DNA of 64,000 bases from Prorocentrum cordatum (lineage: Eukaryota; Sar; Dinophyceae; Prorocentrales; Prorocentraceae): the NCBI GenBank assembly GCA_963575745.1, contig CAUYUJ010000337.1:217737-281736 (forward strand), read 5' to 3'. Position 1 is the first letter of the stretch. Each line of letters opens with the position of its first letter. Position numbers and translations under genes: made by a program. The notes beneath the pieces were generated by a model that was given only the letters and a program-made list of their open reading frames with translations, was not told where the DNA came from and ran no database searches. Positions 10,691 to 22,147 of this stretch are shown here, in pieces.

Positions 10691-11092
10691 CGACTAATCC
10701 CGTGTGCAATGACTCTACAAGCTGCCGAACCCGAAAACTTGAAACGACCGCGATCACGTACGATTCATGACGACCGAATTCGAGCGACCGGTGTACGATC
10801 GGCGCTCGTCCGACGCCCAAAATGTTTTAAGTCCGCCCGAAAGCCAGTCCTTCTATCCACTCGCCACGCCAAATAATCCCCCCGCTTCGCCGTGGTCTGG
10901 CATGTGGTCTTGCCGTTTCCGTGGGGCATTGTGGAAAAGGTCAGTTTTCGCAGGTGCGCTTTGGTTTTTTGGCATAGCAATTTCATTCGCTGCCGCTCTG
11001 GGCCGCGACTCCCGCGAAACAAACATGCGGCTTTGATTTTCGGGGCCGCGTCGCCATTTTGAAATTTCCACTAAGCCCCTTAAGAAGCCTCG
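10691..11092. other. No gene recognised
   Basis: No domain or repeat found. The minus-strand LINE fragment ends abruptly at about 11,093, so this is the sequence that replaces its missing 3' half. Confidence 0.5.
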
Positions 11093-13103
11093 CTAGGGGC
11101 ACCCGAGGGCCTTTACACGCGCTTCTCGTCGCTCGCTTGCATTGCCATGTCTTGCAAGGAGTCGAGCGGGAGTCGGTCCAACTGCGTGAGTCGCTGTCGC
11201 TATAGGTCGCGGTGCAGCCGCGCCGTGTCGTTGGCTCCTTTGCCCAGTGGAGATAATCCTTCTCGGACTAGTCTGCGCCCAGCTGCATGTAGCTCTTGTT
11301 GCTGTTGTTGGCCCCGTCCTCGCTGTCTCAGGGTCGTTAAGGTGGACAGCGCGATCTCTACTCGGCTCCACCAGTCTGATCTGTGTGGCGCATGTCGAAT
11401 CCGCCCTGCCCCCTGTAAGCGAAGTGGGGTGGATTTGAATTCGTAGCCTTTGCACCTGCCGACGAAGTGGGCGCGGTCCTCCAACGGTATTTTGTACGCG
11501 ATGCAGAAGAAGGTCTCCGACGTGTTGATGAGGGGGTGGTAGCGGGCTCCTAGTAGTTCGGCCTTGTCGGGGTCGACGCAGTAGGCTGTGCGCTGCAGAA
11601 TATACCGCGGCGCGCGCTCTGGACGTCCGTGGTGGAGTAGAGCTGCCGCGTCCCAGGTGTCGTCCATCGAGATCGTGTCGACGCCTGCTGCTTCTGTGGT
11701 GATGGCTGCCAGGCGGCCCTCAAACGGTTGCTGTTGCTCTGCACTTTGAGCCTTGCTCCAGTCCGTCTGGTCGTCCTGTGCTGAATTCAATGGAATGCCG
11801 TCGCTGTGGTCTGCCGTCGCCCTTTGAACGTCGGGGCTTGCAGCGACTGTGTCGTGGTGTGGGAAGTTGGCATCCTGCGGTGCACGGTTGGCGGTGCTGG
11901 GGTCGTCGTAGTCGTCGTAGGGCGCGGCGCACTCCTGGATGTACGAATTGTGGTCAGCGTCGAGCTGGGTGTTTGCGCCGAGGCCGCCGTCGTCGATGTC
12001 GGCGAAAGGGTCGGCTTCTTGCTCGCCCATGGTGCTGAGTCTGGGCGGGGGTCCGCTGGCGCCGCGGTGCTGCGTTGGGAGGTGGCGCCAGCCGTGGTCC
12101 CCCAGTGCCTCCCATCGAGCTGCGTCCGCTTGGTCCAGGTCCTCTGGTCGTTCAGGTTGGTCTGGCGCTTCGGGTGGTTCATGCTCAGTTACCTTCTTCT
12201 GCTTCTGGCTGCGCTTGCTGTTCGTGGTCTTGGCTGGGCGCGGTGGTGGTGGTCGTGGGAAGGCCTTCGGCATGCCCAGCCTGCGGCGCTCGTTCTGGTC
12301 GAAATTGGCGTTCGCCGCGATGGCCAGACCGATGTGCGGCTTCCAAGGTGCGTCGTGCGCTTGCTGTATGCCTCGCATCATGCGCTTGCCTCCTCGGGTG
12401 GCCAGTGCGTAGTCGATGTTGCTCGGCGTGCAGTCGCCCAAGAAGCACGCGGCCTGGCCCTCGGGGAGTGTGACCGCGCTGGCGGCCCCAAGCGCGTCGG
12501 CCCAGCCCGTCTTCTCGAACTCGGTGTCTGGCGTGTTGAAGTCGCCGCGGAGGATCCAGGGCGTCGCAATGTTGGAGAGGAAGGCGGCTAGCGAGGTCAA
12601 CTTCCCGGCGCCGGCGCCGCTGGGGGCGGTGCGGGAGGGTCGAGGCACAAGGAGATGATGAGTAGGGGGGTGCCGCGCATGTGGAAGGTGACTGGCGCCC
12701 AGTCGCACATGCCGATGTCGTCATACACTCCGCGTGCGTCTGGTGTCGACGCGCCCGAGACTGTACTTCGACTTCCCCGGTGTCGGAATGATGTCGCTTT
12801 GAGGTGGCCTGTAGTGAGGGCACCCGCGCCTCCGTAAAGGCCTGCTTCGCTGGTGTCGCTTGCCCTCGCCGCCGCGAACACTGCGGAGTAGCCCGTCTTC
12901 CGCAGTGCGTGCTCGGTGTCATCGAGGAAGTGCTGGTCTACCTGGGTCTCCTGCAGGGCGTAGACAGCGTGCGGTTGCCGTATGCCGTCGCGCCGCAGCC
13001 GCCCCAATGCCGTTGGCCCCCAGGTAGAGATGTTGGCGCTGAATATGAGGCGGCCGTGGTGGGTGGCGTCGCCATACTGCCGCCGCCTACCCCGCCGTGA
13101 CCG
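11093..13103 (-). pseudogene. LINE ORF2 fragment: APE-type endonuclease and linker, frameshifted
   Basis: In frame with ORF1 directly after its TGA. The endonuclease begins IFSANISTWGPTALG, with the catalytic-Glu motif YALQETQV. After a frameshift in GC-rich sequence near 12,600-12,620 it continues TPWILRGDFNTPD (GDFN), PSNIDYALATRG and APWKPHIGLAI, where the His takes the place of the usual SDH. This domain nicks target DNA for target-primed reverse transcription. A hydrophilic linker rich in Asp, Gln and Pro follows, then FFCIAYKIPLEDRAHFVG, ending near 11,093 without RT. Function is known from the exonuclease-endonuclease-phosphatase family; this copy is dead. Confidence 0.7.
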
Positions 13104-14159
13104 TCAGTGGCCGTCGGAGGAGGCAGCTGCGGCCGCGTCCCTCCTCTGCTGTAGGTAGGACTCTGCCGCATTATTATCCTCCTCCTCCTCCTCCTCGGGC
13201 TTGTCCGTGGGGGTCGCTGTAGGCGGAGCTGGCGTCGGTGCTGGTGGCGCTGCCGCTGGCGATGCTGCTGGGGCCTCCTGCGCTGCCTGGTCGGCCTTGC
13301 GCTTCTTGTGCGATTTGGATATCTGCCGTCGTTCTTCCTCCGCCTGCTTCTTGGCCTCGTTCAGGTGGTCGCGCAGCTGGCCAGCGAATGCCTTGGCGCT
13401 CTGTTGTAGCTGGCCCAAGGCTTTTTTCTTGGCCTCCTCGACCGCGCGCCTGCCCTCCGCGTCCATTTCGGCCTCGTACTCGAACTCGTTCTCGACCGCC
13501 TCGATCTGCACGTCGGTGGGCGAGAGTAGGTGCAGGTCGGCGTCCAAGAGATGCTCGAAGATGCCGCGCTGCTTCGCCTTGCCCTCCTGCTGGATCCCCT
13601 CGATATTTCTCTCCGCGGTGAGCACGGCGCCCGCTCGCTCGGCCAGGATGGCCCGAGCTTTGGCCGCCTTCTCCTCCGCGGCCTGCATCATCTCGAACGC
13701 GGTGTTGTACTTTTTGCTGGCGTCCTCGAGCTCCCGCGCTGCATCTGCCAGTCGGGCCGCCCTCGAACGTGGCGGCGGTGCTGGCGTCTCTGCCGACTGC
13801 AAAACCGTCGTGACTCCAGCCAACTGTTTGACAATTGTGTCGCGGTTGGCCAGCTGCAGCGTGCTCAGCGTCTGCGTGACGTTCTGGAGCGCGCTGGCCA
13901 GCTGGGCCACTCCTCCTGCGGCTCCTCCCGCTGCCTCGCCGCTCTGGCTGCTGCCCTTCGCCGCCTGGCCAGACTGGCCACCCGCGGGTCCCCACCGCTT
14001 TGGCTTTGGCCTTGGGCGCGCCACGCGGCAGCCGCACGAGCACCAGTAGTCCATCTTCTCGAGCTGCGCGTTCCACCACCAGGTCTTGCAGTGTCTGCAG
14101 GTCGTCCACGTTGACCCACTGCTCGAGGATGACGCTGGCGGCGTGCTGCCGTGATGCAT
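13104..14159 (-). CDS. LINE ORF1 protein: zinc-ribbon and coiled-coil
   Basis: The ATG at 14,157-14,159 starts a 351-residue ORF. Near residues 25-50 is a CRHC...YWCSCGC pattern (C-x2-C, C-x-C) suggesting a zinc ribbon, followed by a basic stretch (RPRPKPKRW). About residues 95-280 are strongly helical with coiled-coil character (AARELEDASKKYNTAFEMMQ, EEAKKKALGQLQQS, EAKKQAEEERRQ). The C-terminus is Ala/Pro-rich, then acidic (PEEEEEEDNNAAE). ORF1 proteins bind element RNA and form the RNP; here that is inference from layout. It ends at TGA (13,104-13,106) followed by CGG, and ORF2 continues in the same frame without another stop. The open frame extends upstream of this ATG through low-complexity sequence I do not count as coding. 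Confidence 0.65.
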   Translation of the reverse strand: MHHGSTPPASSSSSGSTWTTCRHCKTWWWNAQLEKMDYWCSCGCRVARPRPKPKRWGPAGGQSGQAAKGSSQSGEAAGGAAGGVAQLASALQNVTQTLSTLQLANRDTIVKQLAGVTTVLQSAETPAPPPRSRAARLADAARELEDASKKYNTAFEMMQAAEEKAAKARAILAERAGAVLTAERNIEGIQQEGKAKQRGIFEHLLDADLHLLSPTDVQIEAVENEFEYEAEMDAEGRRAVEEAKKKALGQLQQSAKAFAGQLRDHLNEAKKQAEEERRQISKSHKKRKADQAAQEAPAASPAAAPPAPTPAPPTATPTDKPEEEEEEDNNAAESYLQQRRDAAAAASSDGH

Positions 14160-15045
14160 GGCGAGGAGCTGCGCGTCGCGCGCCTGGCGAAGATGTCGGC
14201 GGGCTGCGGACCTCTTCCGCCGCAGCCGGCGGTGCCAGGCGGGCGAGCCTGCCCGCTCGGGTCGCCCCCGCGGGGCTGGGGGCGTCCCCTGAATGGCGCG
14301 GCCGCCGCGCCCCGCCGCGGGGCAAAATGCTGCGCGGGGGGCGGGGGCCGCTGGGGAGCCACCTGAGGTACGGAGCAGGAGGAGGAAGAGTAGGAGGAGG
14401 AGGAAGACGACGACCAGGAAGGGGGCGGGAGCGGGGGGGGGATGCCGGGAGGGCCGGGGGTGGGAGCTGGCGGGGCGCTCCTGGCTGCGGCAGCCGCTCC
14501 AGCCCATGGGGCGCGAAAGGGCGGGCCCCCTCCCAGAGGGGAAACGGCCCTCGGACTCTGAGCCGGGGAACGAGGAGGTGGAGCGAGGAGAGATCGGAGG
14601 AGATAGAAAGAGACAGCACGAGGCACGAGAAGTTCGCCAGAGGAAAAGGTGGAGGACCAGTAGGAGGAGGACCAAAGATGTTGGATACTCTGAGTGTTCC
14701 AAAAGTCCCCAATCCCGAAATCGAAAACTCCTGGGGCTTCTAGAGGGTTCCAAGGCTCCGGAGATTTCCAAAACCTTCAGGGACCCCCCGGAATCTCCAG
14801 AGACCTCCGGAGAGGACGAGGAAAACTTGGAGGAGGAGGAGGAGGAGGAGGACTCGCTCTCCAGGATGTTCAAAACTTTCGCACTTTTTGGCGTCTTTGG
14901 GGGCACTCTTCGCCACGGAACGTTCCGCCTCGACACCCTGGTCAGAGCTAGGTCCTCCCCCGTCCCCTCCCTCTTTCCCCCTTCCCCCAACCCTGTGGGC
15001 CGCACTCACTGGGGCCAGAGTTCATGGGTCGGGGGATCGTACCTC
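14160..15045. other. Leader region upstream of LINE ORF1; purine-rich low complexity
   Basis: GGA/GAG-rich tracts (about 14,370-14,450 and 14,820-14,850) and GC-rich sequence. No convincing gene. It may include the LINE 5' untranslated region, whose start I cannot place. Confidence 0.4.
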
Positions 15046-15140
15046 ATCGCCGATGCATTGGCGATGCGTCGGCGACGTCAGGATTGAAAACATCGTGCTC
15101 CATATCGCGCCGTAGTCGCCAATGCATCGGCGATGCGGCG
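15046..15140. repeat. CGATGCAT palindromic dispersed repeat, copy 1
   Basis: CATCGCCGATGCATTGGCG at about 15,048 and its inverted form CGCCAATGCATCGGCGATG at about 15,117 flank a 45-nt spacer. The spacer (GAAAACATCGTGCTCCATATCGCG) is related to the spacer in the copy inside the glycosyltransferase intron at 44.16-44.29 kb. Confidence 0.7.
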
Positions 15141-15145
15141 CACTC

Positions 15146-16354
15146 CTCCGAGCTCATCTGCCCTAGCACCAATCAGGAGGCCTGGATTCTCCCTCCGGCG
15201 CTGCAGCGGGGGGTAAGGTCGAGAGGCCCGATCCATGGAAGGAGGGGAAGGGGAAGAAGAGAGGGAAAAGGAGGGAGCGATGGAGGGAGCCCGGGTCCCC
15301 CTACCCTCCCCCTTGTCTGGGCCAATGTTTACACGCAGCCAACCCGGTCCTTCGTTACCAGAGCGCAGAACACTCTGCTGACGGAAGAAATTGCCTCGTT
15401 CCTGGTCGATCGATTGATCAGCGATTCGCCCTGGTCGGCTCATCCTCATCTTTTACGGCCCTGCACGACTTGGCAGGCTGAAGCGTGTAATGGTCGTCAT
15501 CAATGGGTCCAAAGACTCAGAGTGGTCCTCAGCCCTCCCAGACATTTGGCGCCAACTGGCGTCAAAGCTGTCCTTGGGGTCTCTTGTCGCTTCCTCTTGT
15601 CACCAATCCTCTGGAAATGCCAGCGTCGAACGGAATGGTCCAGAATTCCCTAATCGATTTGTATTGGTGGGCACTTTCTCGACTGTATCTGGCCGTGCAT
15701 GTACGGAAATCGCGACGAATGGCGCCACAACGAACGACCAACAACACTCACGAACGCCAGGACAAGTACACGGGGCAACCGAACCAGACAATCCAAAAGA
15801 CATGTGCCGCACGGAAACACCAACGGGACAAACTGGGGGGGGCGCGGCGGGCATTGGTGACCCGGAAACAAATAGACACGAGATGTGCCTAACTGAAGCT
15901 GAATCTTTCTCGCCGTTCGCGCGACTTCGCTTTGCCGTCACGGACGGCAGCGGAACTGAACCCGGCCTCCCAATGGGATGCGCGTCGTCTCACGTCGTCC
16001 TCACCCCCAGCCTCCGATGTTCCTCTTGGACTGCGGCCTAACAAAGCGGATGAATCGCGGCGTCCGCATCCCTCCGAACAGCATGCGCACGCAGAGTGAG
16101 ACGCCCACATGGTTTTATGCGTAGTGGCTGCTGTTCAGTTCTTCCTGAAACTCAACGACTTAAATGCAAGCGCATGGGCAAACACCGATGTGCACATGTG
16201 CGCTGACATGCCCGCAGCTTACCCAGACCGCGGCCACACATAATACTGACGATGAAACGTCGGCAGGCACGTTAACGGCAGCCTGCATGGAAAATGCCAA
16301 TGCGTTCGACGTCTCTGTTGGTTTCAGCGCTCACATCTCCTCCGCGGCCTGCAA
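15146..16354. other. No gene recognised
   Basis: Scattered ORFs up to 184 codons on the plus strand show no domain or biased composition. I do not call them. Confidence 0.45.
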
Positions 16355-16358
16355 CCAC

Positions 16359-16374
16359 CGTGCCCCCTGGCACG
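16359..16374. repeat. Short perfect hairpin, copy 1 of 2
   Basis: CGTGCC-CCCT-GGCACG, a perfect 6-bp stem with a 4-nt loop. A 23-nt stretch containing it (16,355-16,377) is repeated exactly at 47,252-47,274. Both copies lie close to CCAAGATGGCC-type repeat DNA. Confidence 0.75.
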
Positions 16375-16549
16375 TTGCTGGTACGGTCTCTGGTTTCTAA
16401 TGAAGGATCCCCTAGCGGCATCCGGCGATATGCATCCCCCACCCGATCGAAGCCACGTACCTTCGACAAAAAACCCGCGCCCCCGAAACCAACATCCCTC
16501 GTTAAACAACAGTAGATCCACGTTCCGAACTTCGGAGACGGCCCATGCA

Positions 16550-16865
16550 AGCAACCAAGGACACCAAAATTGCCCAAGATGCCTAGACGGCCCAAAAAGG
16601 CCCCAAGGTTGCCGAGTATGGCCCCAAGCTGGCCCAAGATGCCTCTTTGAGGACCCCAAACAACCACACGAGGACTTCCAACAGTGTCTGAAGAAACCAA
16701 GCTCTTTACTATCCAACGGTAATAACGCTTTTCGGTTAAACAAAATCGCGCTCTCGCCTTTCGAGCAACCGTCAGCCTTAGACGGCCCGGAAAACCTCAA
16801 CGATGACCCCAATATGGCCCAAGAAAACCTCGACAGGGTCCCAAGACGGCCCAAGAAAACGAAAG
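16550..16865. repeat. Degenerate CCCAAGATGGCC-type minisatellite
   Basis: Loose 12-bp units such as CCCAAGATGCCT, GACGGCCC and CCCCAAGCTGGC. Same family as the arrays at 22.3-23.9, 42.2-42.8 and 47.2-47.5 kb. Confidence 0.65.
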
Positions 16866-16879
16866 GCGTCACATGTGAC

Positions 16880-18000
16880 GGTCCTCCCCTTTCCACCTCC
16901 TCCGCCTCCTCCCCCTCTTCCTCATATTCCTCCTCCTCCTCGTCCTCCTCCTCCTTGCAATCATCAGAATCACAACCATCCTCCTCCTCCTCCTCCTCCT
17001 CCTCCTCCTCCTCCTCCTCCTCCCCATCACCATCACAGTCGTCATCAAAATCACCGTCATCATCGGCATCCGTACCACAATCAGCATCACAACTACCTTC
17101 ACCATGGCCATCGCCAACGTCATCATCATCATCATCACCATCAGCATCGCCACCATCATCATCATAATCGCCATCGCCACCGTCATGCTCAATGTCATCG
17201 TCATTTCCATCATAATCAACATTATCATTCGCATCCCCGTCACCATCATCAACATCAACACCAGCAGCATCATCAGTGACAGTATCCGTATCATCACCAT
17301 CATCATAATCAACGCCATCGTTGTCACCATCAGCATCATATTCATCATCGCAGCCGTCACCATCATCACCATCAGCAACATCATCAGCATCAGCACTATT
17401 TTCACCACAACAATCGCCAACATCATCATCATCGTCATCCTCACCATCGACATTCGCATCACCATCGTCAACATCGTTACCATCATCATATTTGTAACAG
17501 TCGTCATCATCGTCAACGGCACCACCACCATCACCAACAAACATCATCATTCGCACCATCATCAGCATCATCATCATCAGCAGCAACACAACCATCAACA
17601 ACACCACTTAACTCAACATCGCAATCCTAATCATCAACATCATCAGCACATTTGCCAACATCACCAAATCACCACCACCATCGCCGCCACCACCACCATC
17701 ATGATCAGCATCATCATCATCATCATCATCACCACCACCGCCCCCATCACCAACACCATGCCCAGAAAATTCAGCAGTATCATCATCATCAGCATCATCA
17801 TCACCACCATCATCATCATCGTGATCACCGCTACCACCGTCATCACCACCACCGCAACCACCGCAACCACCAAACCACCACGACCACCACCACCACCACC
17901 GCCACCGCCATCATCATCATCACCATCAGCACCAGCATCATCATCATCATCATCACCATCAGCATCATCATCATCAACATCATCATCACCATCAGAGAGA
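16880..18000. repeat. Long degenerate TCC/CAT/CAC trinucleotide array
   Basis: CCT-rich to about 17,030, then CATCAT/CACCAT/ATCATC triplets with frequent substitutions to 18,000. All six frames are open in places (poly-His, poly-Ile/Thr, poly-Asp, poly-Met) purely because of the repeat. Confidence 0.95.
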
Positions 18001-18640
18001 GCGTGATCCACCGCCGCTCTGCTGCGGAAAAGTCTTCGGGGGACCGCAGCTTCACGTGATTACATTGGTCGCCCCCCTCTACTCTACGGCCTGTCGCGGG
18101 CCACATCCAGCCCTAGCTCCCCTTCTCCTCGACCTTTCTCTGCGTTCCAACACGTCGAACTCTGAGGAAAAGTCTCCTGGGGGCCGCAAGTTGGCCTGGT
18201 TGCGTTGGGTATGCCCCCCCCCCCCCGGCGCAACGCTCGGTCGGGCTCGACGGGCGCAGGCCGCCCGGCCAGGCCTGCGGGGCATCGGCCTCGCGCATCG
18301 AACCTCCGCCCGTCGTGGCTATCGCGGGGCCTAGCGCCCATTGTGCACGCCCCCTGCTCCGCCTCCATCCTGTTGTTTTATTTCACGTCGATGGTCGAAA
18401 TTGAAGCCATTGGGCGCGCCTGCACCTTTGTGCAATGTCACGCCTTCCTTCTGCGCTGCCGGGCCAAGTTGCCACGACAAGACACGCCCACAGGTGCTTC
18501 GCATCCCATAGCGAGGGGAGACGGAGGCAGAGGCATCACATCGAAATCGCAGCCACTCCCAGGAAAAAGGGAGAACGTAACGAGGGCATACATATATTAT
18601 GATGATGGATCGGCGTGGCCCAGAATGTGGTTGGTTTCCA
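18001..18640. other. No gene recognised; a 30-bp direct repeat
   Basis: GGAAAAGTCTTCGGGGGACC near 18,025 recurs as GGAAAAGTCTCCTGGGGGCC near 18,167. A C run sits at 18,213-18,224. No coding support. Confidence 0.5.
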
Positions 18641-18679
18641 AGTCAGAAGACCGCTTCTGCTCAGAGTCAGAGTGGTCAA

Positions 18680-19705
18680 TGACCAGACGAGAAATCGCAG
18701 CCTGCTCGGCCTATCTCTCAAGGAAGAAGAGTAGGCCGCACCGCACCACTCACCTGCCTTAAGCAAGTTTGCGCGAGATCCGCCAGCATCGCGGATGTCC
18801 CTGGCACTCCCTCTGCGCAGAGCGTGCCTTCCTAGAGCGGCGTTGTCGGGGATGCCTCAAGCGGCCGTGTGGCACCCCAACGCTTGCACGAAACAACTTC
18901 TAGACTTTGTGAAAATAGCTGTCCTGCCCGAAGCGCTGGCTAGCTCTAGTACAACTTTCATCCTGCGGTATGTGCACAGGCTTCTGCCAGACGAAGCACA
19001 GCAGCAATCCCTCTTCAACGTGCTCGGTCCGCGCACATGTCTGCGCAAATTCAATGCTATGACCACCGCGCCGTCAAAACACCGAACCTCGGCATGGCGC
19101 CCCCGCTCCTGCAGCGGTAACGCCTCTGACGGCACGCGGAGCAGGAATTGCCAAGCGATGGCAAGCAGCGCTGCCTGTTCAGAATCGACAACATGCCGCG
19201 CGTAGTCCGCGAGGCAGTTCGCGCCCGCCTTTCGGATACCTCACCGCACTCGGCTTAGAACAGCGGTGCCCCAACCATTCGAAAGCCTCAAGAAGCGGTG
19301 GGCCCGCCGCAAATGCTTGACGCACGTGCGGAAAGTGTCAGGACCAGCGAACATGTTCACGAATTGCAGCACTGACTCCTCTGTTGCTGAGAGATGCACG
19401 GCAATGTTTACTGCATCGCAGAAGGCAGCCCAGCACCTGATTCCACTGGCGTATGTGGGAATCGAAGCCCGAATGGCTTCAATCATGAATCTGTGGGCTT
19501 GCTCCCCGAGCACAGCTGGCGCGCCTGGCTGCGCCTGCTGCAGAGCCCTCGCCCTCTTGCGCGGCCCCACGGCAGCGACTAGGTCATCGGGGCCCTGCTC
19601 TTGCAACCGCGACTCAAACGTCGCTTTGCTCAACACCTCAGCGAGCTTAGCTTCGTTTCGGTACTCTTCCAAGCACTGGGCAAGTACCGAACCCAGCCCG
19701 TGCGT
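18680..19705 (-). pseudogene. Tyrosine recombinase (dinoflagellate-type), broken
   Basis: One frame carries most of the protein. The core-binding region is SIPTYASGIRCWAAFCDAV, EESVLQFVNMF and TFRTCVKHLRRAHRFL. The first catalytic Arg region is AIAWQFLLRVPSEALPLQ (about 19,130). Box II is LGRHALRRGSARDI (about 18,820), giving H-x-x-R. The terminal box is LLKAGEWCGAAYSSSLRD. The frame is interrupted by TGA at 19,241-19,243 and 18,857-18,859. Where related proteins usually have the nucleophile Tyr (GEWxxxAFxxYL) this copy has Ser, unless the nearby Tyr substitutes. The 5' end runs into the C-rich minisatellite at 19.74 kb. Such genes are multicopy, probably mobile-element derived. Confidence 0.6.
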
Positions 19706-19739
19706 TCACTGGGGCTCGGCGTCAGAATGCTTGAAATCC

Positions 19740-21400
19740 ACCGCCCCGATTCGCCCCCTCTTCCTCCGGAACCCGGGGGTAACCCCCCAATCCGAACCCC
19801 CCCCCCCCCTCCCCAGCCCCCCCCCCTCTCCGGAAAACCGGGGGGTCACTACCGGATCGACCCCCCCACCCCCCCCTAAAAACCAAAGGGGGGTCACCTC
19901 CCGGGTCCCATCCACCGTCCTCACCACCGCCTTCACCACTGCCCCCAACAACACCGTCCCCACCACAGTCCCACTGTCCTCACTGTCCCCACCACTGTCC
20001 CACTGTCCCCACCCACTGTTCCCACCACTGCCCGCAATTGTCACCACCAGTGCCCCCACCACTGTCGCACTGTCCCCAGTGTCCCCAACGCTGTCCCCTA
20101 CCACGGTCCCACTCTCCCCACTGCCCCCACCAATGTCCCACTGTCCCCACCACTGTCGCACTGTCCCCACCACTGCCCCATTGTGCTGCCCCACTGTCCC
20201 CACCACTCTCCCAACGGTACCACTGTCACCACTGTCCTCCGCCCTCACCACTGTCACCACCACCACCGTCCCAACCACTGCCTCACTGTCCCCACTGTCC
20301 CTGCTGTCCCCAACACCGTCCTCACCACCGCCCTCTTCACTATCCCCACAGCCACCGTCCCCACCACTGTCCCACTGTCCCCACTGTCCCCACCACAGTC
20401 CCCACTACTGTCCCACCGTCCCGACCAGTGCCCCCACCAATGTCGCGTTGTCCCCACTGTCCCCACCACTGTCCCCACCGCTGTCCCCACCACGGTCCCA
20501 CTGTCCCCACTGTCCCCACCACGGTCCTTCTGACCCCACTTTCCCCACCGCTGTCCCGCTGTGCTGTTCCACTGTCCCCAATGTCCCTTCCACTGTCCCA
20601 CTGTCCCCACTGTCCCCACCACTCTCCCCACTGTGCCGTTGTCCCATTGTCCCACTACCGCCCTCGCCACTGCTCCCAACACCGTCCCCACCACTCTCCC
20701 ACTGTTCCCACTGTCCCCACCACCGTCCTCACCACCGCCCTCACCACTGTCCCCACCGCCACCGTCCCCACAACTGTCCCACTGTACCCACTGTCCCCAC
20801 AACTGTCCCACAGTCCCCACTGCTCCCGCCACTGCCCCCACTGTCCCCGCCAGTGCCCCCACTACTGTCGCACTGTCCCCACTGTCCCTACCGCTGTCCC
20901 CACCATGGTCCCACTGTCCCCACTGTCCCCACTGCCCCCACCACTGTCCCTCTGTCCCCACTGTCCCACCACTGTCCCACTGTCCCCACCAATGCCCCCA
21001 CCACTGTCGCGCTGTCCCCACTGTCCCGACAAGTATCCCCACCACTCCCACTCTCCCCACTGTCCCCACTGTCCCCACCACTGTCACCACCGTCCCACTG
21101 TCCCCACTCCCCACCACCATCCCCACCACCGTCCCAACCACATTCCCCACCAGCGTCCCCCATCCCGGAGTGGGGGGGGGTTCGAACCGGCAGTGATCCC
21201 CCCCCTCTGGTTTTCCGGATCCGAAGGGGTGGGGGAGGTTCGAACCGGTAGTGACCCCCCCCCTTTTCACGATGGACCAGGACCAGGGGGTGTTTGGAGC
21301 CCCCGGTGACCCCCTCGGTTTTCGAAGGGGAGGGGAACGGGTTGGAAACCCCTAGTGGCACTCCCCGGTTTTCTGCCAGCAGCGGCAGAACACACTCTTT
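19740..21400. repeat. C-rich minisatellite (9/12-bp units) bounded by inverted flanks
   Basis: The core, about 19,965-21,150, is built of CCCACTGTC and CCCACCACTGTC units. The left flank contains GGGGGGTCACTACCGGATCGA (about 19,841). The right flank contains its inverse, TCGAACCGGTAGTGACCCCC (about 21,240), and a second variant at about 21,180. The array is open in many frames (Pro/Ser/Cys or Gly/Val/Asp) but is not coding. Confidence 0.85.
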
Positions 21401-21409
21401 GAATGATAA

Positions 21410-22050
<641 letters not shown>

Positions 22051-22147
22051 TAGACAGGAGGTGTCACACGTGACTGCCTCCTGTGCCCGCTCAATCAATC
22101 GCCACTCAGAATGCCTGGCTGACAAGGTGGCGGGACTTCCCGCAGGC

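Larger units (their letters stand above)
11093..14159 (-). mobile_element. LINE retrotransposon, 3'-truncated (ORF1 plus endonuclease, no RT)
   Basis: Contains ORF1 (14,159-13,104) and the first part of ORF2 with an APE-type endonuclease (13,103 to about 12,230) and a hydrophilic linker to about 11,093. No reverse-transcriptase motifs follow. The architecture is the same as the plus-strand LINE at 52-58.6 kb: zinc ribbon plus coiled coil, then in-frame TGA, then endonuclease. LINE copies are normally 5'-truncated by incomplete reverse transcription, so loss of the 3' half points to a later deletion or rearrangement near 11.09 kb. Confidence 0.75.

Noticed and set aside
13201-14049. 282-codon plus-strand ORF opposite LINE ORF1
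   Set aside because: Ser/Ala-rich mirror of a coiled coil with biased codon use; antisense artefact.
15490-16041. 184-codon plus-strand ORF
   Set aside because: No motif, ordinary composition and several overlapping alternative frames; length is within chance for GC-rich DNA.
16880-18006. Long open frames (poly-Asp, poly-His, poly-Met) over the CAT/TCC array
   Set aside because: Created by the trinucleotide repeat, which lacks stops in several frames; no unique protein sequence.
19266-21251. 661-codon plus-strand ORF rich in Pro, Ser, Cys and Thr
   Set aside because: Its main part is the 9/12-bp minisatellite, and its start overlaps the antisense of the tyrosine recombinase.
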